Shown: positions 10,884 through 18,612 of the stretch, one piece after another
Position numbering within the stretch: position 1 is the stretch's first letter
Layout of the letters: every line of letters begins with the position of its first letter
Origin: Bacteroidales bacterium
Lineage (GTDB): Bacteria; Bacteroidota; Bacteroidia; Bacteroidales; Paludibacteraceae
Reading direction: 5' to 3'
NCBI GenBank assembly: GCA_900769555.1
Contig: CAAGHA010000043.1
Location: 62,001 to 126,000, forward strand
DNA: 64,000 nucleotides
Program-made: the position numbers and the translations under genes
The notes under the pieces: model-generated
The model's input: only the letters and a program-made list of their open reading frames with translations
Databases searched by the model: none
What the model was told of the DNA's origin: nothing

Positions 10884-13334
10884 ATGGTTTTCACTACAGG
10901 CGTTGAAACAAAAATAGGATTTGATAAAATCCGTCATTTACTGAAGTCTAATTGTCTTTCCTCTTTAGGAGAAAAGAAAGTGGATGAACTTGTTGTTTCA
11001 ACTGATTATGAAGAGATTATTGAACAACTGAATCAAACCAACGAATTCCTAAAAATTGTAAAGGATGAGGATGAGTTCCCTATCGATTCTTACTACGACA
11101 TTAAAAAGTGTATCGAAAAAATTGCAGTTGAAGGAACATTCATAGAGGTTACTGATCTTTTTAAATTACGACAATCTCTCGCAACAATCGGACGCATCGT
11201 AAAATTTTTTAAGGGGAAAGAGGAAGAAAGTTTTTTCTACTTGAAACAGTTGAGCAATGACGTAGCAACATTTCCAGAAATTGTCGGTTCAATCGATAGA
11301 ATATTGGATAAATTCGGAGAAATTAAAAACAATGCTTCTCCCGAATTAGCCGCTATACGTAGAAATATCGAGGAAGAAAGAGGTAGCATCTCAAAAGCTA
11401 TTCAAAAGATTTTGCAACAAGCACAGAGTGAAGGATATGTTGATAAGGAGGCAACTCCCACAATTCGTGATGGAAGATTGGTTATCCCTGTTCCGCCTGC
11501 TCACAAAAGAAAAATCAGAGGAATTGTCCACGATGAATCGGCAACTGGGAAAACAGTGTTCATAGAGCCCGATATTGCAGTAGAAATTAATAACAGAATA
11601 AGAGAGTTGTTGGCAGATGAAAAGCGTGAAATAATAAAGATATTAACACAAATCACCAACGAAATTCGTCCCTACTCTCCTGAAATTGAAGAGTCGTTCA
11701 ACTTTTTAGCAACCATTGATTTCATTCGTTCAAAAGCACTATTGGCAATTGAAACCAACTCAACATTGCCATCTATTCAGAAAGATCCTATTATTGATTG
11801 GAGCGTTGCTATACATCCTATTCTTTATTTAAATCATTCGAAAGTGGGAAAAAAGGTAATCCCGTTGGATATTGAATTAAACAAAGAAAAAAGGATTTTA
11901 ATTATATCAGGACCCAATGCGGGTGGTAAATCTGTCTGTTTGAAAACTGTTGGACTTCTTCAATATATGATGCAGAGTGGTTTGTTGGTACCACTTCACT
12001 CTTCCAGTAAAATGGGTTTATTCCATGCAATTTTAATTGATATTGGAGATGAGCAATCAATTGAAAATGACTTGAGTACGTATAGTTCTCATTTAACCAA
12101 TATGAAACAGTTTGTTCGTAACTGCAACGATAAGTCCTTACTATTAATTGATGAGTTCGGTAGTGGAACAGAACCAAATATCGGAGGGGCAATAGCTGAA
12201 TCTCTTCTTAATCATTTTAATCAAAAAAAAGCATTTGGAGTTATTACAACACACTACACAAACATCAAAAACTTTGCCGAAGAGACAGATGGGATTGTAA
12301 ATGGAGCAATGTTATATGATAGACATTTAATGCAACCTTTGTTCCGTTTGGAAATTGGTAATCCGGGAAGTTCTTTCGCAATTGAAATTGCTCGAAAAAT
12401 AGGTTTGCCGGAAAGTGTGATTCATGAAGCAATTGATAAAGCAGGGAAAGAGTTGGTAGATATGGACAAATACCTTCAAGATATTGTTAGGGATAAACGA
12501 TATTGGGAAGGTAAACGTCAGAATATCAAACAAAAAGAGAAGTATTTAGATGAACTAAAAGAAAAATATGAATCAGAATTGACTCAATTAGCCAAAGAGA
12601 AAAAAGAGGCGATGAAAGAAGCTAAACGTGAGGCTAAACGATTATTGGAACAATCCAACTCGATTATAGAGAATACAATCCGAAAAATAAAAGAGGCACA
12701 GGCAGAAAAAACAGCAACTCTAAAAGTTCGTAAAGAATTAGAAAAATTTAAAAATGATTTTGATTCAACTGAATATGATGATGCCACTATCAATAAACGT
12801 ATTGAAAAGTTACGCAAAGATCAAAAACATAAAAATTCACAGAATCATAAAGAGGAAAAGGAGTTAATTAAAGTAGGTTCTATGGTCCGAATTAAGGGTC
12901 AAAGCGGTCATGGACAAGTGATTGAAATAAAAAAAGAGAATGTCATTGTTGCTCTTGGACAATTTAAGTTACCTGCTAAATTAAATCAATTGGAAATCAT
13001 TAGCAATAATAAGCTAAAAAAAGAGAATCGCAACCAAAATTCCTATATGGTAACTTCTACCCTCGATGATGTGAGGGAACGGAGTTTAAACTTTAAAAGG
13101 GAAATTGATGTACGAGGTATGCGCGCGGATGAAGCCCTTCAAGCTGTAACCTACTTCATTGATGATGCAATTATCGTGAATGTAGAGCAAGTTCGAATTT
13201 TACATGGAACTGGAACAGGAGTTCTAAGAGAATTAATCAGAAAATACCTAAAAACGATTCCCTCGGTAAGCTCTTTTAGGGACGAACATGTACAATTTGG
13301 TGGAGCAGGAATTACTGTAGTTGAATTTATATAA
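10884..13334 (+). CDS. mutS2: MutS2 (RqcU-type) ATPase/nuclease
   Basis: A MutS-family protein of 816 residues lacking the mismatch-recognition domain. It contains the lever/clamp region, a Walker A motif GPNAGGKS near residues 343-350, a Walker B region (LLLIDEFGSGTEP), the LTTHYTNIK-like segment, a long charged coiled coil, a KOW-like stretch (VGSMVRIKGQSGHGQV), and a C-terminal Smr domain from about residue 740 with DVRGMR and the HGTGTGVLR motif. MutS2 proteins bind branched DNA and suppress recombination; some also act on collided ribosomes. I chose ATG at 10884 over an in-frame TTG six bases upstream. Length is normal for the family and no key residue is missing. Confidence 0.96.
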   Translation: MVFTTGVETKIGFDKIRHLLKSNCLSSLGEKKVDELVVSTDYEEIIEQLNQTNEFLKIVKDEDEFPIDSYYDIKKCIEKIAVEGTFIEVTDLFKLRQSLATIGRIVKFFKGKEEESFFYLKQLSNDVATFPEIVGSIDRILDKFGEIKNNASPELAAIRRNIEEERGSISKAIQKILQQAQSEGYVDKEATPTIRDGRLVIPVPPAHKRKIRGIVHDESATGKTVFIEPDIAVEINNRIRELLADEKREIIKILTQITNEIRPYSPEIEESFNFLATIDFIRSKALLAIETNSTLPSIQKDPIIDWSVAIHPILYLNHSKVGKKVIPLDIELNKEKRILIISGPNAGGKSVCLKTVGLLQYMMQSGLLVPLHSSSKMGLFHAILIDIGDEQSIENDLSTYSSHLTNMKQFVRNCNDKSLLLIDEFGSGTEPNIGGAIAESLLNHFNQKKAFGVITTHYTNIKNFAEETDGIVNGAMLYDRHLMQPLFRLEIGNPGSSFAIEIARKIGLPESVIHEAIDKAGKELVDMDKYLQDIVRDKRYWEGKRQNIKQKEKYLDELKEKYESELTQLAKEKKEAMKEAKREAKRLLEQSNSIIENTIRKIKEAQAEKTATLKVRKELEKFKNDFDSTEYDDATINKRIEKLRKDQKHKNSQNHKEEKELIKVGSMVRIKGQSGHGQVIEIKKENVIVALGQFKLPAKLNQLEIISNNKLKKENRNQNSYMVTSTLDDVRERSLNFKREIDVRGMRADEALQAVTYFIDDAIIVNVEQVRILHGTGTGVLRELIRKYLKTIPSVSSFRDEHVQFGGAGITVVEFI

Positions 13335-13355
13335 TAACAAATTTAAATAAGAAAA

Positions 13356-14051
13356 ATGAAAAAAATTTTATTATTAATCACAGTGAGCTTAGTCTCAATA
13401 TTTTCTGCCGTAGCTGAAGAAAATAGTTTCTATAATGAAAAAAAGAGAGTTCAATTTGGATTTGATTTTGGTGTTGGATACGTCAACCAATGGGGAAATG
13501 CCTATGATCCGTATGGTCAAACAGGTCTATTTGGCTTCTCTTTTGGAGTTGACTTAGATGTAAACTTTGGAAAGTATTCATTTGTAGAAATCGGAATGGC
13601 TTTCACTCGAAAAGGGTGTAAATTCCAAGGAAATGAATGGGTAAAAGATGGAGGACCATGGCAAATATATGACGAAGAGAGTTGCAAAGCCAATTTATTT
13701 TATCTAGAATGGCCTCTTTTGTATGGTTTATCAGTTCCTTTGGAGGGTGACATCGCATGGAAATTTATGGTTGGACCATATTTTGCGTGTGGTGTTGCAG
13801 GAGATAGAAAATTCAATTATGTAGATCAAGGTGATCGTTTGAGTTTAATCAGCACATTCTCTAAAGATAATGATTATGGATACAGACGATTTGATGTTGG
13901 AGGAAAGATTCAAACCGGTATTGAAATTAACAAGATGTCTTTCTTAATTGCTTACCAAATGGGATTTTTTGATACTTTATTCTCAAAACAATACCACGAA
14001 ATGAAAGCGTATAATAATAGTATAATGGCTGTAGTTTCGTTTAGGTACTAA
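13356..14051 (+). CDS. Outer-membrane beta-barrel protein (PorT/OMP_b-brl-like)
   Basis: 231 residues. It has a clear Sec signal peptide (MKKILLLITVSLVSIFSAVA, cleavage before EENS) and then alternating hydrophobic/aromatic strands such as VQFGFDFGVGYVNQWG and SFVEIGMAFTRKGCKF, ending in an aromatic residue followed by tyrosine (VVSFRY), as is usual for outer-membrane barrels. It resembles the small barrels of Bacteroidota annotated as porin-family or PorT-like proteins. It follows mutS2 by 21 bases and may be cotranscribed; a terminator follows. The specific role is unknown. Confidence 0.8.
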   Translation: MKKILLLITVSLVSIFSAVAEENSFYNEKKRVQFGFDFGVGYVNQWGNAYDPYGQTGLFGFSFGVDLDVNFGKYSFVEIGMAFTRKGCKFQGNEWVKDGGPWQIYDEESCKANLFYLEWPLLYGLSVPLEGDIAWKFMVGPYFACGVAGDRKFNYVDQGDRLSLISTFSKDNDYGYRRFDVGGKIQTGIEINKMSFLIAYQMGFFDTLFSKQYHEMKAYNNSIMAVVSFRY

Positions 14052-14059
14052 GAAACTAA

Positions 14060-14104
14060 AGGCAATTTCTATAAATTATCTCTTCTGATTTATAGAAATT
14101 GCCT
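14060..14104 (+). terminator. Stem-loop terminator
   Basis: A 16-bp inverted repeat (14060-14075 with 14089-14104) lies between the barrel gene and the DUF721 gene. It has no long T-run. It contains the sequence TTCTATAAATTA, which recurs in other intergenic regions of this window. Confidence 0.6.
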
Positions 14105-14121
14105 AAAGGATAGAGAATGAT

Positions 14122-14412
14122 ATGAAAAGAAATGATTTTTTACCACTAAAGGAAGTATTGAAAAACGTTTTAAATGAAGAACGATTCAAGGGGAAATTAG
14201 ATGAGCGAAAACTCATTGAACATTGGAGCAATATTGTAGGGGAAATCATCTCAAAAGAGACCAAACAGATTTACATAAAAAATCGAAAACTATTTGTTAA
14301 AATTGATTCTCCATTTGCAAAAAATGATTTGATATATCGAAGAAAAGAATTAACAAAAAAACTTAACACCCACGTTGATGCATCAGTTATCGACGATATA
14401 ATTTTCTTATAA
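14122..14412 (+). CDS. DUF721 (DciA-like) domain protein
   Basis: A small basic protein of 96 residues with the DUF721 pattern: an N-terminal helix (LKEVLKNVLNEERF), the WSNIVG motif near residue 37, and an alternating alpha/beta stretch (KQIYIKNRKLFVKIDS). The N-terminal part of this family occurs in DciA, the helicase loader of many bacteria; the short Bacteroidota versions are usually annotated only as DUF721. It is followed one base later by the thioesterase gene, so the two are almost certainly cotranscribed and possibly translationally coupled. Confidence 0.85.
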   Translation: MKRNDFLPLKEVLKNVLNEERFKGKLDERKLIEHWSNIVGEIISKETKQIYIKNRKLFVKIDSPFAKNDLIYRRKELTKKLNTHVDASVIDDIIFL

Positions 14413-14413
14413 A

Positions 14414-14860
14414 ATGGATCATACATTACTAGACATAAATCAAATTGAATTTAATCATCAACAAGAGATACAGATCCGCTTTAATGATGTTGATGTAATC
14501 GGACATGTAAATAATGCCGTACAACTTAGTTATTTCGATATAGGAAAAGTTAAATATTTTGAAGCCTTAAAAAATCAAGTATTTAATTGGCAAGGAGCAG
14601 AATTGGTTATTGTAAATCTCAACGTAGATTTTGTCCAACCTATATTTATGAACGATACGATTGTAGTAAAAACAAAAATTTATGAAATAGGAAACAAAAG
14701 TGTAAAATTAGTTCAAGTATTATTTGATGAAAAAACGAATAGTGTAAAATCTGTTTGCAGAACCATCATGTGCGGATTTGACCCTAAAACCAATACTTCC
14801 TTACAAATTTCAAAAGAGTGGAGAGAATTGATCTACAATTATGAAAAATTTCATCCATAA
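14414..14860 (+). CDS. Hotdog-fold acyl-CoA thioesterase (4HBT family)
   Basis: 148 residues. The N-terminal FNDVDVIGHVNNAVQLSYF contains the 4-hydroxybenzoyl-CoA thioesterase motif, with the catalytic aspartate followed by GHVNN and the start of the central helix. The rest is the expected five-strand hotdog sheet (IVVKTKIYEIGNKSVKLVQVL). Such proteins hydrolyse acyl-CoA thioesters in the cytosol; the substrate cannot be told. It starts one base after the DUF721 stop codon. Confidence 0.9.
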   Translation: MDHTLLDINQIEFNHQQEIQIRFNDVDVIGHVNNAVQLSYFDIGKVKYFEALKNQVFNWQGAELVIVNLNVDFVQPIFMNDTIVVKTKIYEIGNKSVKLVQVLFDEKTNSVKSVCRTIMCGFDPKTNTSLQISKEWRELIYNYEKFHP

Positions 14861-14924
14861 AAAGGAGGGTAAACTAAAAAACAAGTAAAATATTGTACTA
14901 AAATTTGAAAAAAAAGCAAACTTT

Positions 14925-14956
14925 TTTGGAAATCACAAAAACGAACCCTATATTTG
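14925..14956 (+). promoter_or_regulatory. Bacteroidota-type promoter
   Basis: TTTG at 14925-14928, a 20-base spacer and TATATTTG at 14949-14956 match the TTTG-N19/20-TAnnTTTG consensus. It sits 18 bases before the small secreted protein gene and should drive that gene and the Lnb-like gene. Confidence 0.75.
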
Positions 14957-14974
14957 TCTCGAATATAAAGGTTT

Positions 14975-15298
14975 ATGAAACAATTGTATAAATTCATATT
15001 ACTATTAGCATTGATTCTTGTTGGGAATTTTAATGCGTTTGCACAAGAGGTTGATGCATCTAACGAAGAAACAAATACCTCGTTGAAAGAGCAACGCATG
15101 ACAATTAGTGTATATAATAATACGTTGTACATCATCAATGCAAAAGAGAATGAAAAGGTTGATATTATGAATATGCTAGGTGAAAATATACTATCTTATT
15201 CCATAAAATCAGAAGATGAGCGCATACAATTGAATGTCAAAAAGGGATTCTACATCGTAAAAGTTGGCGAAATAGTGCAACGTATCGTTGTAAAATAA
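14975..15298 (+). CDS. Tiny secreted protein consisting mainly of a T9SS type A-like sorting domain
   Basis: 107 residues. A signal peptide (MKQLYKFILLLALILVGN, cleavage after FAQ) is followed by only about 20 linker residues and then a region of about 65 residues with the type A C-terminal-domain pattern: VYNNTLYI, VDIMNMLGENIL, KGFYIVKV and final QRIVVK. Proteins with this end are exported by the type IX system and have the domain cleaved off. Here almost no mature cargo would remain, so it may be a processed peptide or the sorting-like domain may itself be functional. It has its own promoter and lies 13 bases before the Lnb-like gene. Confidence 0.75.
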   Translation: MKQLYKFILLLALILVGNFNAFAQEVDASNEETNTSLKEQRMTISVYNNTLYIINAKENEKVDIMNMLGENILSYSIKSEDERIQLNVKKGFYIVKVGEIVQRIVVK

Positions 15299-15311
15299 TT
15301 GGGTTCTAACG

Positions 15312-16475
15312 ATGAAAAAAATTGTTCTATTTTTATTACCTCTATTGTTTTTTTGCGAAATCACTTACGGACGTACTCAAATCAGCCTATTAACAAGTAC
15401 TGCGTGTGACAATGCCATATATACTGTTTGGGGGCACTCTGCAATAAGGGTATATAATGAAAAGGAAGACCATGTGTATAACTATGGGGTATTCTCATTT
15501 GGAGAGGGTTTTATCTATAATTTCATAACAGGACAAACTGATTACAAAGTTGATCGCGATTATAGTGTTCTAAGTTCTATACGAAGTGCCAATCGAAAAA
15601 ACGTCTATTTATACGAGCAATTGTTAAATGTTACAGAGGAAGAGGCTAACGAAATTGCTTTAAATCTTGAACTAAACGCACTTCCAGAAAACTGCTATTA
15701 TCGTTATAACTTTTTTTACGATAATTGTGCCACACGACCACGAAAAATGATTGAAAAGAGTATTTCCGATATTCAATATCCAATCTTTAATAATACTAAA
15801 ACGTACAGAGACATCATTTACGAACTAACAGCCACTCTTCCGTGGTACACATTAGCTATCGACTATTGTATGGGTAGCCCTACCGATCAAGTTGTATCAG
15901 ATAGTTTAATGATGTTTCTTCCTTTAGAATTAAACAAAGCATTAAGTCAAGCTACAAGAAAAGATAGTCTCGGCAATAATGTCCCGGTAGTAAAATACGA
16001 ACATACACTCGTCACACCATCAGAAGAAAAGACATTTGAAAATCAACTACATCCAACAAGGGTTATCACAATTGCTGCACTAATTTTGGCAATCTTGATA
16101 ATTGTCGGATACAAACGATGGAATCAAAGAGTTTTAGACATCGTACTTTTTGCTCTATTTGGTATTCTCGGATCACTAATCTTCTTTCTAAACTTCTTTT
16201 CAGAACACCCTTGCGTCAGTCCGAACTTCAACCTACTATGGAGCAATCCGCTCCAGTTACTTTTTGCAATATTGGTCCCGATAAAAGGTTTTAAGAAAAT
16301 CGGTATAAAATATCAATATTTTAATTTAACAACCATTGTATTAGCATTTATCATAGGTGTAACACATATACAAGTATTTAATCCTGCATTCTATCCTGCA
16401 ATAGCAATATTAGCGATGCAATCCATTTCATATATACTAAGAAAAGGAGAAAAAAAAGCGAATAAATCGAAGTAA
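15312..16475 (+). CDS. Lnb-type lipoprotein N-acyltransferase-like protein (DUF4105)
   Basis: 387 residues. An N-terminal signal sequence/anchor is followed by the DUF4105 (Lnb N-terminal periplasmic) domain: LLTSTACDNAIYTVWGHSAI with its conserved His, FSFGEGFIYNFITGQ, and DNCATRPRK containing the putative catalytic Cys, an arrangement like NlpC/P60-type thiol enzymes. The C-terminal third has four hydrophobic segments beginning near residue 253 (ITIAALILAILIIVGY onward). Family members in Bacteroides have been described as the enzyme that N-acylates lipoproteins; assignment to that reaction here rests on domain architecture. It is probably cotranscribed with the preceding secreted-protein gene. 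Confidence 0.8.
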   Translation: MKKIVLFLLPLLFFCEITYGRTQISLLTSTACDNAIYTVWGHSAIRVYNEKEDHVYNYGVFSFGEGFIYNFITGQTDYKVDRDYSVLSSIRSANRKNVYLYEQLLNVTEEEANEIALNLELNALPENCYYRYNFFYDNCATRPRKMIEKSISDIQYPIFNNTKTYRDIIYELTATLPWYTLAIDYCMGSPTDQVVSDSLMMFLPLELNKALSQATRKDSLGNNVPVVKYEHTLVTPSEEKTFENQLHPTRVITIAALILAILIIVGYKRWNQRVLDIVLFALFGILGSLIFFLNFFSEHPCVSPNFNLLWSNPLQLLFAILVPIKGFKKIGIKYQYFNLTTIVLAFIIGVTHIQVFNPAFYPAIAILAMQSISYILRKGEKKANKSK

Positions 16476-16541
16476 AAAAAGAATTTTCAACAAGGAGTGT
16501 TTTTTTTTCAAAAAAATGCGTTCCATTATTAAATAAAAATT

Positions 16542-16730
16542 TAAATTTGCAGAGAAAAGTGAAGAAATTCACTTGAAAGACTATGCAAAAACTATATTTA
16601 GTCAAAAGAACGATAGTGATTACAAAGATAAATAAGAGAAAAATTACTGGTAATCAATCGGATAGTCAAAAAAAAAGATAAATTAAATAGAATGGGAGTC
16701 ACTCCCCTAACTTAAATACGTATAGAAGAT
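16542..16730 (+). promoter_or_regulatory. Promoter and long structured leader upstream of tiny lipoproteins and gapdh
   Basis: TAAATTTG at 16542-16549 is a good -7 box. The ~175-base leader that follows contains a hairpin AAGTGA/TCACTT around 16557-16574, a short hairpin GGGAG-TCA-CTCCC at 16694-16706, and a possible very basic 32-codon reading frame (16583-16681). I do not recognise a known riboswitch. Confidence 0.5.
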
Positions 16731-16859
16731 ATGAAATTAGTAAAGTTAATTATTTCAGCAGCTATGTTATTAGCTTTAATGGGTTCATGCAAACAACAAT
16801 TGTGCCCTGGTTATGGAGAGTTAAATAATGAAGCTCAACAAACAGAAGAGAGAGCATAG
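16731..16859 (+). CDS. Tiny lipoprotein (42 residues) with CPGYG motif
   Basis: The sequence starts with ATG and a short hydrophobic signal and has a lipobox LMGSC with Cys20 as the lipidation site, followed by KQQLCPGYGEL and an acidic tail. After processing, only 23 residues would remain on the lipid anchor. It is followed one base later by another tiny lipoprotein frame. Very small lipoproteins with a Cys-Pro motif are common but uncharacterised in Bacteroidota. The lipobox, start and spacing are directly visible; expression and function are not known. Confidence 0.6.
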   Translation: MKLVKLIISAAMLLALMGSCKQQLCPGYGELNNEAQQTEERA

Positions 16860-16860
16860 C

Positions 16861-16944
16861 ATGTTCCGATACGTAAAGATAGCGTTTTTGATATTGGTTA
16901 CCCTGATTATTGTCTCATGCAAATCGGGGTGTGGCTGTTTTTAG
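16861..16944 (+). CDS. Tiny lipoprotein (27 residues), Cys-rich tail
   Basis: ATG at 16861, one base after the previous stop codon. It has a hydrophobic segment and the lipobox-like IIVSC, then a Cys-rich seven-residue tail (KSGCGCF). The mature form would be an eight-residue lipopeptide. The pattern (positive N-region, hydrophobic core, small residue before Cys) is that of a real lipoprotein signal, but the gene is so short that chance cannot be excluded. Confidence 0.45.
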   Translation: MFRYVKIAFLILVTLIIVSCKSGCGCF

Positions 16945-17025
16945 TCTATTGGATATCATAGCATGGAAAATAAATGAAGAAAAGAAAATTTTAATTATTG
17001 TTTAACATAACAAAATTTTAAAAAA

Positions 17026-18054
17026 ATGGTAAAAGTTGCTATTAATGGTTTCGGACGTATTGGACGTCTTGCATTCCGTCAAATGTTTGAAGCAGATGGT
17101 TATGAAGTAGTTGCAATCAATGACTTAACAAGCCCTGCTATGCTTGCTCACCTTTTGAAATATGACACTGCACAAGGTGGTTTCGCTGGAAAATTTGGTG
17201 AAGGAAAACACACAGTTTCTGCAACTGAAGATTCAATCATCGTTGATGGAAAAGAAATCAAAATCTCTAAGGAAGCTGACGCAAACAACTGCCCTTGGGC
17301 AAAATACAATGTTGACGTTGTTCTTGAGTGTACAGGTTTCTATACTTCAAAAGATAAAGCTCAAGCTCACATCAATGCTGGTGCAAAGAAAGTTGTTATC
17401 TCTGCTCCTGCAGGAAACGATCTTCCAACTATCGTTTACAATGTAAACCACAATACATTGAAATCTGATGACAAGATCATCTCTGCAGCTTCTTGTACTA
17501 CTAACTGTTTGGCTCCAATGGCAGATGCTTTGAACAAATATGCTGCTATCCAATCAGGTATCATGTCAACTATCCACGCTTACACTGGTGACCAAATGAT
17601 CTTGGATGGTCCTCAACGTAAGGGTGACCTTCGTCGTTCTCGTGCAGGTGCTCAAAATATCGTTCCTAACTCAACTGGTGCTGCAAAAGCTATCGGTTTG
17701 GTTATCCCTGAATTGAACGGTAAGTTGATTGGTTCTGCTCAACGTATCCCTACTCCAACCGGATCTACTACTATCTTGATCGCTGTTGTTAAAGGTAAAG
17801 ACGTTACTAAAGAAGGTATCAATGCTGCAATGAAAGCTGCTGCTAACGAATCTTATGGATACACTGAAGATGAAATCGTTTCTTCTGACGTTATCGGTAT
17901 GAAGTTCGGTTCTTTGTTCGATGCTACTCAAACTATGGTTTCTAAGATTGACGAAGATACTTACCAAGTTCAAGTTGTTTCTTGGTATGATAACGAGAAC
18001 TCTTATACTTCTCAAATGGTTAGAACTATCAAATTCTTCGCTGAACTTGGATAA
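17026..18054 (+). CDS. gapA: Glyceraldehyde-3-phosphate dehydrogenase
   Basis: 342 residues, the normal length. The N-terminal [10 protein letters not shown] is the NAD-binding motif; the acidic residue in AINDLT indicates NAD rather than NADP preference; and [12 protein letters not shown] near residue 155 contains the catalytic Cys. WYDNENSY near the end is also typical. It converts glyceraldehyde 3-phosphate to 1,3-bisphosphoglycerate in glycolysis, the step before Pgk (encoded at 57.4 kb). Codon use is that of a highly expressed gene (many CTT/GGT/CGT codons). A strong terminator follows the stop codon. Confidence 0.98.
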   Translation: MVKVAINGFGRIGRLAFRQMFEADGYEVVAINDLTSPAMLAHLLKYDTAQGGFAGKFGEGKHTVSATEDSIIVDGKEIKISKEADANNCPWAKYNVDVVLECTGFYTSKDKAQAHINAGAKKVVISAPAGNDLPTIVYNVNHNTLKSDDKIISAASCTTNCLAPMADALNKYAAIQSGIMSTIHAYTGDQMILDGPQRKGDLRRSRAGAQNIVPNSTGAAKAIGLVIPELNGKLIGSAQRIPTPTGSTTILIAVVKGKDVTKEGINAAMKAAANESYGYTEDEIVSSDVIGMKFGSLFDATQTMVSKIDEDTYQVQVVSWYDNENSYTSQMVRTIKFFAELG

Positions 18055-18073
18055 TTCTATCAAAATAGATTCT

Positions 18074-18108
18074 AAAATAGGCATGTATCTTACATGCCTA
18101 TTTTTTTT
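18074..18108 (+). terminator. Intrinsic terminator of gapA
   Basis: A 12-bp perfect stem (18076-18087 with 18091-18102, AATAGGCATGTA arm) with a three-base loop, running into eight T. Confidence 0.92.
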
Positions 18109-18333
18109 GCCCTTTTTTAAATGATTTTATTAAAATTTATTTGAAAATTTCACTCGGTCACGATGCCCGCTTCACTCCTTTGCAAATATAAATAACCTAC
18201 GCTGAAATGCCTTTTAAAATCATATCGAGCTAATTTATGGTAACTAACTAATTTAAAATACCGCCTAAGCTACATAACAAAATTTACTTAAGAAAAAAAT
18301 ATTTACCTACTTAATATAACAAAAAGAATTACT
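18109..18333. other. Intergenic stretch with possible minus-strand promoter element
   Basis: No gene is seen here. On the minus strand TATATTTG (18183-18190 on plus) resembles a -7 box, followed by a locally GC-rich patch (about 18152-18180) that leads back toward the gapA terminator. This could be a small antisense transcript or chance. Confidence 0.25.
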
Positions 18334-18612
18334 TATATTTGCATAGAGGGTGGTTCTAAGATTTGTAAAAAAAACAATATTAAAAGAGTTTTTGTTACAA
18401 TTAGAAACATCATGAATAAATGATGAAACAAGTGTAGATTAAAGTAACATTATTAAAACGCAATAATTGGGGCAAATTCTATAATTTCTGTGGAATAATA
18501 TCTAAAGACATTTATCAGCAACAAAATTAATAGAATATACTCAAAAAAACATCTACTGCAAATTTGTTTTTAAATAAAGAACTAGTGTTAAATCTAATAA
18601 TAATATTTCATA
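18334..18612 (+). promoter_or_regulatory. Promoter with ~265-base leader of the Mur ligase gene
   Basis: TATATTTG at 18334-18341 is a perfect -7 box. The start codon is about 270 bases away and nothing else is encoded between them, so the transcript would have an unusually long leader. No known RNA family is recognised; a closer undetected promoter is possible. Confidence 0.45.
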
